A DNA stretch of 64,000 nucleotides from Vitis vinifera (Eukaryota > Streptophyta > Magnoliopsida > Vitales > Vitaceae): assembly GCF_030704535.1 (NCBI RefSeq), contig NC_081808.1, positions 23,005,501 through 23,069,500 of the forward strand, in the 5' to 3' direction. Positions 21,342-30,838 of this stretch are shown here, piece by piece. Under the pieces are notes generated by a model. It was given only the letters and a program-made list of their open reading frames with translations. It did no database searches and was not told where the DNA came from. Made by a program: the position numbers and the translations under genes. The number at the start of each line of letters is the position of its first letter. Within the stretch, counting starts at the first letter, position 1.

Positions 21342-23675
21342 TGTAGACCCCCATTTTGGAGACATTTTCTCTTTGAATTTTTTGCAGATTATTTGGCCAG
21401 ATGTCACCATCTTAGGTGGCCACGTGTCAGCTCAGGGATGGATGCTAGGGAATCAGCTGAACTTTTGAGGAACCAATAGAAATTTGACACGTGGAGGAAC
21501 CTTCTAGAAAAAGTGCAAGTAGTTAGTGAGCTGTTGAGAGGTAGTGGAGGCAGAGAGTTGCAGGGTGGTTTTGGCTCAGCCGTTAGAGATTTTGGGGGAG
21601 CGGATTTTTCTTGGTTTGGGGATTACATTTTTTAGAGAGGGTAGGGGACCCCCAGCTGGGAGCTTGATGCCGTCTGCATGAAGCGTGCAGCAACAGTGAG
21701 GGTAGTGGGGGCAGGCCATACTGTATGATGCATGAACAGGAGGAGGCAGGTGGTGACTTGCTAAGGAAGGTGATTCCAAGAAGAAGAAAGGAGGAGGAAT
21801 AGGAAGAGAAAGAACGGAAGAGAGGAGAGTTTAGCTTGAGAGGACTAGTGGGAAAGAGGCATTCCGGGGCTGGTTGCTTGAGAGGAAGGATAGTTGTCCG
21901 ATTTCTTGCCCACCTAGCTGGAGAGAGTTATTTTGAGGTACGTTTATTGTGTATTCTTCGTCAGCTTCTATTGGTGTGCTTTTCTACTCTGTTTTTACTA
22001 ATTCTAGGATGATGATTGTTGATTGGGAGTGAATACGTTCATATTTTTGCTAATGGTTTTGTAGTGGTTTAGTTTGCTCTGGTTTTGATTTCTCCATGAG
22101 ATATTTTTGTAACCACGTTTTGCCTTTCATTTGATACTCATTTAATCTTACCCACCATCATCTAAGCCTGTTGGTATGATATGAAGCATAGCTTGTCGGG
22201 TTCATTTTCTTGTATCTACTCTTTGTGCTCTGTTTTGTTATCCTCCTCTGCTCTTGATATCCGTCCATGGTACGCATCCATTTTCTCATCCCTGCTTGAA
22301 GGAGATCCTAGAAAATCTGGAGTAGTTGTCATGGCAGCAAAGCTCACCTCATTAGCATCCCCATACCCATTTTCGTTTATTATTCATCGTTTTATCCAAC
22401 ATGCCTACGTCCCCATCCATCATTCCACTCCTATTCCCGTTTATCTTCATCATGCGTAAACCCCCACGCATCTCATACCGGGAGGTGATGTCTCAAGATG
22501 ATGTAGGAAGTTAGCATTTGAATTTGTGGAAAGAAGGGCAGATTTAGTGGTCTCATGGGAATAAAAATTGCCGCATGGCTCCCTCTTCCTTGGATACACA
22601 GACGACCCCTTGCGACATGTGGCATCGCTCATTCCACCCGGATATCTCACATTTGGAATTCTTCTCTGTCGACATTCCACCCGGGTATCTCACATCCGGA
22701 ATTCTTCTCCGTCGACATTCCGCCCAGATATCTCACACCCGGAATTCTGTCCGGCCGACGTTCAACCTTCTCCGAATATCTCATATCCGGAATTTTGTCC
22801 GATCGACGTTCCACCTTATCCGGATATCTCACATCCGGAATTCTGTCTGGCCGACGTTCAACCTTCCCCGGATATCTCGCATTCGGAATTCTATCTGGCC
22901 GACGTTCCACCTTTTTCTTCATCCTTAGTGCATTTTCTTGAGGTTCCCAAGATCTCATTTTCAATAAATTTTGCCGCCATTTTCTTCTCGGCATGTAACT
23001 TTAACAACTTCCATGATTTTAAAATGTTTTAAAATAAGTGTGAATTTATTTTCGTAATTCTTAGTGATAGAATTTGCGAAACTGATTCACCCAATAGTAA
23101 ACGGGCTTTGGTGGGGGCCCCACATATGTGACTGATCGATTGATTGACTGACTGATTGACTTGATTATCATACATAATTGATTTATCCTGTTCTTTGATA
23201 TGTATGCTATTGTTTCTTAATTGAGCACTAACCTTCCTTCTTGATAGCGCATGGTGGCTAGCCTACGTACCCACTTTCACTCTGATCAGTGCCTACGCAT
23301 GTTCTGATTTTCACATGTGCATGATTTATTCGGGGTATCCATTGATTTACACATCAATTTCCACGTCAGCTTCATTTTATTAGTAGAGACCCGACTTTAG
23401 GGGCTTAGAGGGGTGTTACGGTCTTTACCGTACCTTCCCGATAAGTAACCTAACCCTCGAATCCAATCTGATTTTTCGTAGACCAACCTTTTCCAAAACA
23501 AGGAGTCACATTTAGGGTTTTTCTTTCTTATTTTATTTACCCTTTAAAAATAAAACAAAAATAAGTGGCGACTCCAAGTCAATTTTCTTAATCAAATAAA
23601 AATCATAATTTTTCAAATAAAAATCGAGCTCGCCATCGAATGGGAAACGCATTGAGCCGAAATACGGGGTCCACA
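21342..23675. mobile_element. Solo LTR of the gypsy-like family, perfect TSD
   Basis: A 2,334-bp unit starting TGTAGACCCC and ending GGGGTCCACA. It is flanked on both sides by CCCCT (21,337-21,341 and 23,676-23,680), a perfect 5-bp target duplication. There is no PBS, PPT or coding domain. The terminal 600 bp match 7410-8009, including GGTGGGGGCCC, TAGTAGAGACCCGACTTTAG and GGAGTCACA...TAGGGTTTTTC. The middle holds a six-unit minisatellite absent from the other copy. The intact target duplication supports solo-LTR formation by recombination within one element. Confidence 0.9.
22634..22906. repeat. Minisatellite: three 43-bp plus three 48-bp units
   Basis: Six consecutive units contain GGATATCTCACATCCGGAAT variants followed by TTCTGTCCGGCCGACGTT variants. 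The first three are 43 bp and the last three 48 bp, the longer ones having five extra bases (CTTCT-like) after the first A/C-rich segment. Because 43 and 48 are not both multiples of three, the repeat opens overlapping frames on both strands that mimic repetitive proteins. Confidence 0.9.
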
Positions 23676-23680
23676 CCCCT

Positions 23681-24349
23681 TAATCAACATATCTTCCTTA
23701 CCAAAATGTTAGACCAATAACTACTTTATAAACAATTTAAAAAAATAATTTTTTGAAAACTATTGTTTGATATTTTATAAAATAAAAGTCTGTTTAAAAA
23801 CTTAAAAAGTTTTTAATCTGCTTTTAATATTTTAAAATATGTTTTAAAAATAATTTTTATGTTTAGAGCTTTATTAATCATTATATATATTTATATAATT
23901 ATTTTTTAAAATAATTAAAAAATATTCTCTAAAAATATCATATTTTCTGTTCTTGAAAACAAAAATAAAAAAAAATATTTTTTTTGGCTACTAAATGTGT
24001 TTTTTAAATTTTATGTTTTGAAAAATAAAAATTTATTTTTGAAAGCATTGATAAGAAAGACGTTAATGATTATTAAAACCATGTCAAAGAAAAATAAATT
24101 TTATAAATCAATTTGTTATATTTATTTTTTATTGGTAAAACAAACACATAATAATAATAATAATAATAATATAATGATAATTCCAAATATATGCCCAATA
24201 AAGTATTACTTTTATACAAATTTTAGAATAAAAAACAACACAAGAATTTGGTGTGATTATAATCTACAACTTTTTCTCACATTACGGGGATAAAAGACAT
24301 GAGATGATGACGTGGCAAAATATCAGGTAAACCCGTACAATGAAATACA
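23681..24349. other. AT-rich intergenic DNA with a MITE-like repeat and AAT microsatellite
   Basis: About 23,690-23,990 is similar in content and order to about 63,245-63,480 (AATATTTTAAAATATGTTTTAAAAATAA-type words followed by a TATATATTTATATAATTA-like segment). An (AAT)n tract lies at about 24,149-24,172. There is no gene. Confidence 0.55.
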
Positions 24350-24357
24350 TATAAATA
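24350..24357 (+). promoter_or_regulatory. TATA box of the Yippee-like gene
   Basis: TATAAATA lies 63 bp before the ATG, with the leader CTTGATTTTCAGTTCAAG between them. Position and sequence are typical for a plant core promoter. Confidence 0.6.
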
Positions 24358-24419
24358 GGCCTGAATCTTGATTTTCAGTTCAAGAATCTGGACTACTACT
24401 TCACTTCCGCACTGCCGCG

Positions 24420-25584
24420 ATGCCGAAACGACGCCATTCCTCAGAGCCTCAAGCATCTCCGTTGGAAGGAAAATCGGGCCCTCGGATGGTGAAAATCCGC
24501 AAAACGGGCAACACGGCGCCGTTATTGTGCTGCTGCTCCTGCAAAACCGGCGTCGCCTGGTTCGATCACCACATTCCATATGTACGGCGACTGTTTCTCT
24601 CTCGTTCTTTCTCATCTTCGATCGATAATTGAAATGAACTTGAAATCGAAATCGAATTCGAAATTCCGGATCTCAAGGTTTTGTATTCGTTTTTTGGTTG
24701 AATTCGTAGGATCTTGATAAGCAGGACTCCTCCAACAGGTTGGAGATTCTCTTCACTGACGCGTGAGTTCTTCTTCTGCTCTCTTTTCGAAATTGTTTTC
24801 TTTTCTCTTGGATAAGATAAATGTGGAAATGGCTTCTTGTTGTTATACTGAAATAGTATTTTTCTCTCTGTTTGGTTGTTCTGATTTTTGTTTTCTTTTC
24901 CTTTTCTTTTTTTTTTTCTTGCATCCAAAATTGTTAATATTCCTAATAATTCTATTTAGAAAATAAATAATAAATTAATTTATGATTGACATTTCAATAT
25001 CTGTATCCGGAACCCATCTTCTTTCTCAATGAGTTGCGTGTATTGAAATGAAAATGGAGATAATTTAGAAATGTTGAATAAATGTATAGGCTTAATTTAA
25101 GGCGATGCTTAGTTTTAGAAAAATAAAAAGAATAAAGAAAAATAAAAACCTAATAATTTTCATGACTTAGTTTATATTTCAGGGAAAACCTAATCTTCAA
25201 ATTTTGCTTTAGTCATTGAGCATTTTTGGTTGAGAAAACCTTAAAACAATGTAGGCATGTCGTTCACCTAAAGAATTGCCCATATTCTGCATATGCAGCT
25301 TCAACTTGTACACTGGAGAAGCTGAAATTCGATCTTCCAGAAGGCTTGAAGCTGCGAGTAAGGTGGCCGTTGTGGACTTGGCCAACATCTACTGCGCTGG
25401 CTGCAAAAACCAACCACTGGGCTGGCTCATTGTAAGACTTTCATATATACATATAAACTATCATCCCCTTCTTCTCAATTCTCTCTGTATATTACTCATC
25501 ATCGATCCAAAACCATGAATTTAGATCGGAGCTCAAGCACACCACCCCGTCATCCGTGCCGGGCAGTACATCCTGCAACTGTAA
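24420..25584 (+). CDS. Yippee-like zinc-binding protein (four exons)
   Basis: Exons: 24420-24581, 24710-24762, 25299-25431, 25525-25584. All borders are GT-AG, phases agree, and the product is 135 residues. The Yippee/Mis18-type fold binds one zinc through two CxxC pairs. Here these are C38/C41 (CCSCKTGVAW; an extra Cys lies at 37 and 39) and C104/C107 (IYCAGCKNQPLGW). The FNLYTGEAEIRSS segment and the LGW motif after the second pair match the family. The C-terminus (GAQAHHPVIRAGQYILQL) corresponds to the usual YKEGKxILE tail but is divergent. A basic N-terminal extension of about 30 residues precedes the domain. The biochemical role of plant Yippee proteins is poorly known; the cereblon/Mis18 relation suggests protein binding. 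The long open frame at 25226-25435 in another frame is not the gene. Confidence 0.85.
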
Positions 25585-27640
25585 GTCTCCGAAAACCCGA
25601 GTCGTATATCAGGATTTGGGATAATTGTTACAGTACAGATTTTGTTACGGCGCAGATCGAACCTCCTGCTATGGAAAGAAAAAGAATACACAAAAGCCAA
25701 GAACATGCCATTCAATATGCCTTAAAAGACTAAGTTTGGTGTTAAACAGCAATGAAGGGTACAATTTTAGATTCAAACTTGTATTTTTCTGTTCATACTC
25801 AGTTCTTTTTCACTAGATAAATCGTGTTTTGGTATACAATGGACTGAGGAATTTAGAGTCCAAAACGTGGGAATACAGTTTCAGTTGGTAGTTTTTGTCT
25901 GCAGTACTTTTTCTCTGATTCTCATGAATGGAAATGGTTTGTTTGTTTGTTTGTTTTAATCACAATTTATTGACAAAAAGTTTTTTCAATAAATATGAAG
26001 CTGCAGGTTGGAAGAGCATATGGTATTTATGGTTTTTGAAATTTCTTAGATTAATTTGATTAAAAATCCTAATTATCAATTTGATTTTATGGAGTTCAAA
26101 AAAAAATAAAATTAAACCATTTGGTTGGTTTTGGAATGAATTTATTTTATTATTATTTTATTTTATTAAGGGGATAATAAGAATTTGTTTGGAAAAGTTT
26201 TTTAAGAATTATTGAGAAGCCAAATATAAGAAATAATTATTAGTTTATTTTTCATGAAATTATTGTACGATTTGATATAAAAATTAAAAATACTCTGAAT
26301 AAAACTATTTTCTGTGACAATTTTCAGATAAATATAGATTCTTTGTTTTCAACCTAATAATAATCATAACTATTATGGAAATATCTTAAATTTGATTATG
26401 ATAGTTTGGGTTGTATGATATGTATTTATTTATTCCTATAATATGATAACAATTTTGTTGGCTTCATTTTCCAAAAAACATAGGTATTTTTAACCTACTA
26501 AATGAATTTGATTAAATTAAATTAAGAGTTGGTTTGATAATGATTTTAGGAAGCATTTCTAATATTTATAATACTTAAATTTTTTTATTTTTCAAGTATT
26601 AAAAAGTTTATAAACGTTTTGTACAATTACTACGAAAAATATTATAAATCAAGTTAATACTAAATTAAAAATCGGTTGTATTTGATTCTTAGGAAAAACA
26701 ATGATAAAAAAAATATACTCAAAATAATTTTCTCATTTTCTTATCTATGAAAAATATCAAAGTTAAATATATTTAAAATTAATTAAAAACTTATATATTT
26801 TAAAAATATTTAATCATTATATTGAAAAATTAAATTAAGTGAAATGAGTTTGAAGCAAAATATAAAAATAATTTATTGACTTTAAATTTATTTTATATTT
26901 TTTCCTTCTATTTTTTTTTTTTGTAATATTTTCTCTTAAATTTTTTGGGACCAAACATAGGTTAAATGATTCGTTTTAAAAAGTGATGGAATCTCAGTGT
27001 AATTATTATATCTATTACAATCAATTTCAATTAGATAAAAAAAGAAAAAGCAAAATTTGATCGTCGGATTACTTGAAAACTAACCTAATTAAATCAAACC
27101 CCGCCTCAATATAATTGTATGATAATATTTTGTGTGAATTTTAAATGATCAAACCTCTTTTTCATTTTTTTTTGTTTTTTAAATATACACCTTAGTAATT
27201 ATTAACATGAAAGAAAAATTCAACTTGATTAATCATTTATTAATTTAATATTAATTTTAATATAAGAACTGCTTACTTTTAATATCGGGACATATTGCAC
27301 TTTTTTATTTTAGATATTAAATATAATGTGAATCCATTCATATTCAATAAAACGTAATTTTAAAATTAATATGAGAGATTTCCTATTTTAAATCATTATA
27401 TAGGCGTGAAAAAAAAATTATATGGGAAGGAATTCAATAATTAAAATTAAAAAAAAATCTGTTACTAATTCTAATAATTTTTTTTTCTCTTTATTTCTTT
27501 AAGGAGAAATGTTGATATTATACAAAATTACTAAAATACCATTCCCAAACCCACGTATCTCAATCATCCGTTCATTGGTGGCTTATAGTCACCCAACGAT
27601 CATGGGCTGCATCCATGCCGTCAAAAAATGTGAGTTCGAT
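25585..27640. other. AT-rich intergenic DNA
   Basis: Contains the 3' untranslated region of the Yippee-like gene at its left end, then long A/T runs. About 26,690-26,960 is a MITE-like unit with imperfect terminal inverted repeats (TTGATTCTTAGGAAAAA at the left and TTTTTTGGGACCAAACAT at the right). No gene is seen. Confidence 0.5.
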
Positions 27641-27708
27641 AACACATGGCATAGTTCCACTAGTGGTGACGAAAAACACATGGCATAGTTCCACTAGTGG
27701 TGACGAAA
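27641..27708. repeat. Exact 34-bp tandem duplication
   Basis: Two identical 34-bp copies, 27,641-27,674 and 27,675-27,708, beginning AACACATGGCATAGTTCC. The lack of mismatches suggests a recent duplication. It lies about 75 bp upstream of the orphan exon and so possibly in a promoter or leader. Confidence 0.92.
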
Positions 27709-27784
27709 AACCCATTGTCGTCTCTCCGGGTGGGTGGACTAAGAGGAAAAGATCACGATTGGGTGGCGAGTAATCTCAAAGGAA

Positions 27785-27864
27785 ATGGACGATCTTTACA
27801 CGTTGGATTTCAATGAAATTCTCTACGATCGCTGTGGAGAGAGCTCTTTCTCTCTACTATCAAG
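27785..27864 (+). pseudogene. Orphan first exon (ATG to GT donor), gene not identified
   Basis: An ATG-initiated frame, MDDLYTLDFNEILYDRCG then ESSFSLLS, runs to a plausible donor (TCAAG|GTTTCG). A T-rich, intron-like sequence follows, including the TTTGGTTCCCGAGAAA type of text often found in first introns. The sequence is acidic and looks protein-like. I cannot name the family, and no second exon is seen. About 220 bp downstream a truncated gypsy element begins. It may be the 5' end of a gene cut off by retrotransposon insertion and deletion, or a gene whose later exons lie beyond what I recognised. Confidence 0.4.
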
Positions 27865-28081
27865 GTTTCGCTCTTCTCCATTTTTGTCACCATGTTTGGT
27901 TCCCGAGAAAATAAAGGAAAAGCAACGAAGATAAAATTAGCCATTCTGCAAAATTGTTGAATTTGTTTCCTTCATTTTCTTGGTAACCAAACAAAGGTTT
28001 TAGGGCTTAACGAAATAAATTATGTTTTTTATGTTCTCATTTGTAAAAAATATTCATTTTTCTTAATTTTATCATCATAAT

Positions 28082-28725
28082 TGTGGGATCCCTTATGCAA
28101 GGCCGTCCCATAGTCCTTCACTTTCTCACGGTCGTTTGGGTGTGCAAGTATTTTGGAAAATCACTTTCAACCATATAACCCAATGGCCCTAAGGTTGAGT
28201 GACTAATCCATCCCCAAGTGGGTTAGATGGACAAATCCTACACGGATACAACAAGACTGGTGTCTGACTGTCCTCCATGCATTTATACACCCATTAATGT
28301 GCAAATTGCGTGTCATACATGCTCCATATTAAATACAACAGTTATTAGACAACATTCCATTCTCAATGGCTCATCAAGACAAGACAACCATTATGTATCG
28401 GTAGTCAATGCCATAATGTTGCACAATCAAGCGTAGTTAAGATGCTATTAAGACACTTGGAAAGGCGTTACGCTACAATAAGTATAAATAACCATGCATA
28501 CTCTACAAATGGTAAACGTTTTCTTTCTGACAAATTCCCCTACTTGCTTAAGCCACTTATTCACCTTAGCATCAGAGGGGCATGCTCGGACAAACCATCT
28601 GGACAACCTTTTGTGCAGATATTGCAATCGTCTACATCTTGAGCGAGCTAGACGAAACCATTGGTTGTCATTCATCTGGCTCTTGGAAGCTATATGAAAC
28701 CATCCATTTGGATCATGTAACAACA
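28082..28725 (+). repeat. Probable 5' LTR of the gypsy relic
   Basis: Starts TGTGGGATCCC and ends TGTAACAACA directly before the PBS-like sequence, so it has TG...CA ends and is 644 bp long. There is no second copy in the window to confirm the borders. Confidence 0.6.
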
Positions 28726-28743
28726 TTGGCACCGTATGTGGGA
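28726..28743 (+). other. Probable PBS of the gypsy relic
   Basis: TTGGCACCGTATGTGGGA closely resembles the TTGGCGCCGTCTGTGGGA text found just inside the 5' LTR of many plant gypsy elements, with two differences. Confidence 0.65.
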
Positions 28744-29439
28744 ACGACACAAAAAACATACTAGCTGATGGCCAATACGTTTAATACATCCCAGTCAGCC
28801 ACTGTGGTTGACCAATTCGAGGCTTGGCAAGCTAGAATGGAAAGAAAGCAAGAAGAAAACGAGCATCATATGTAATCACTACTCTAGTAGGCCAAGTAGC
28901 TGAGGTAGGGAAACCAGAAATTGTGAGCTCAGATGGTTGAGGGGCGTCGCTCGTAGAGCCGTCACACCCCTCCTCAGCATACCAACCCTAACAAGAGTCA
29001 TAGTCAGACGACACACTCATCCCGATGACACATTGAGTCGTCTCATCATGCGCATGAGGAAGACTTTTCCTCTAGTTACTTTCCTACTTGACCATAACCA
29101 ACTTATCCCTCTACTGACCAATCTCACCTCGATGAAGTTGCTAGCTCCATCAGAGGAAAGCGAAAGATGAGACAACAACGAGGCGTTTGCCTGTTTGACA
29201 TTATGAGGGCCCGCTTGGGGCCCCAAGACCAACAAATGCAAACACCACCACACATATCTGATGCCTTGAAGGCCCGACTGGGCCAATCGAAACAAAAGGT
29301 GTCATCAAGCTTTTAGCCACCGCAGATGGAGCTGCCAATAGTGCTCGAGCCCACAGGAAAGGCCCCCCTCGGCTCCATCAACTGAAGATTGGATGATATG
29401 CTCTCCACGTTGTTTGACCCTCATATAATCAAGTGCGAG

Positions 29440-30838
29440 CCTCCGAGAGGCTTCTTACTGCCCCAAGTTCACCATGTACAATGGGACGAGTGATCCATTC
29501 GATCATTTACTACTCTATTGACAGTTGATGACATTGGACATTGGAAACGACATATTGCTCTACAAAGTCTTCCTCGCCGACTTCCATGGTTCAACCCTAT
29601 CATGGTTTCACCGACTCCCTCATAACTCCATCAATTCATTTTGTGATGTCTTTGAGGTATTTGTCGGCCACTACTTATGTTCTGTACCTCAGAAGTAGAA
29701 TGTAAACACCTTGTAGAACATTAAGATGCAAAAGAACGAATCGTTGAGAGACTTCATGAAGCAGTTTAGCCAGACGGTACTCTAGGTTGAGTCTTACAAC
29801 ATGGATGTCATCCTCTAGATCTTTTAACGGAGCATAATGTCACAGGATGCTTCAAATGACCCTCCCCATGGGTTTATATAGGAGGAGGGAAGCTTCTAGA
29901 GACTCCTGGAGCCATCTATACTAAGCCATTGGTGGGAAGAGTGTGGAAGGTTCTAGAGATGTCTAGAGATGTCCACACATCTCTACACTATGGTGGAAGG
30001 CATGAGAGAAGTCCAAGGCTTTCTAGAAGATTTTAAAGATCTCTTATATATTCTTGTACATAGGGTTGTACATAGATTAGTGTAGGGAGTTCTAGAATAT
30101 TCTTGATTTGTAAGGAACCCTCCAAGGTTCCAAAGAGTTCCATTGGTGCCTATAAATAGGTGAAGACCTCATTTGACCAAGGCACCACCCAAATCACTTC
30201 CTAACCAAACAAGTGAGCTTCCAAGCACTTGTAACGGCTTCCTTGAGTAATAAGAGTTTCCATTCTTTAAAGAGTTGCCTACTAAGCTTCTTAAGCTTTC
30301 GAGTCGTGAGCATCTTAGTCTAGCAAACTAAGCATTAAGAGTAAGGCTGACTTAGCAAGATCAAACGTCTTGACTTACCTAAGTGCCGCACAAGCTTAGT
30401 GAATGACTAAGTCCGTGACAATAAGCCCAAACACTCCATTCTTTGAATCCCTCTCCAAAAAATTGCTTGCCTTAATTGACGATTTGTTCAGGTGGGATGA
30501 TAAATATGTTATGCTTGAAGATGATGTTTGAGCAGCTTCCCAGCATATTTTGGTTACGAATTGGCTAGCAAAAAAAAAATAAAAATAAAGCTAGAAGCTC
30601 AAAGCCCCCGAACAATCAGTTCAAATAAGGAGGACAAAAGCAGGATGGATGGCAACAACAACCCCTAAGGCTCACCCCGTTGACTATCTCTTATGAGCAG
30701 CTCATTATGCTAATTCAAGAGTTACCCAAGTTCAAATGGCCAAAGCCGATCAAGACTGGTCCAGCCAGGTGAGACAGAAAGCAATGATGCTCCTACCATA
30801 AGTAGTATGGACATACCACAGAGCAGTGCAAGAATCTA
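29440..30838 (+). pseudogene. Ty3/gypsy gag remnant split by a nested LTR
   Basis: Across frameshifts the plus strand reads as retrotransposon gag: KFTMYNGTSDPFDHL, then WFHRLPHNSINSF, then QKNESLRDFMKQF (about 29,465-29,775). After the nested element the frame resumes with SPNTPFFESLSKK and KYVMLEDDV (30,422-30,530). The C-terminal part reads LTISYEQLIMLIQELPKFKWPKPI and CSYHK.YGHTTEQCKNL (30,670-30,838), which is the usual linker and Cys/His-type end of this gag family. In an intact element it would build the particle; this copy cannot. Confidence 0.82.
29838..30420 (+). mobile_element. Nested 583-bp solo LTR or TRIM-like element
   Basis: Begins TGTCACAGGATG and ends GTCCGTGACA, with 6-bp perfect terminal inverted repeats (TGTCAC/GTGACA). 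ATAA lies on both sides (29,834-29,837 and 30,421-30,424), a 4-bp target duplication. Removing it restores a continuous gag frame (RSISPNTPFF). An internal TATAAATAGG (30,151-30,160) and downstream leader-like text fit an LTR promoter. No coding region was seen. Confidence 0.82.

Larger units (their letters stand above)
28082..30838 (+). mobile_element. Truncated Ty3/gypsy retrotransposon (5' LTR, PBS, gag only)
   Basis: A probable 5' LTR (28,082-28,725) is followed by a PBS-like segment, a leader and a degenerate gypsy gag. The element stops after the gag C-terminal region near 30,838: no protease, RT, integrase or 3' LTR was found. Gag is interrupted by a nested 583-bp LTR. Frameshifts and stops are numerous, so it is an old relic. 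Confidence 0.75.

Noticed and set aside
22555-23032. Overlapping plus- and minus-strand frames with repeated peptides
   Set aside because: All are produced by the 43/48-bp minisatellite inside the solo LTR and occur in several frames and on both strands.
25226-25435. Open frame covering Yippee exon 3 in another frame
   Set aside because: The exon phases of the Yippee-like gene require the other frame, which gives zinc ligands and the LGW motif.
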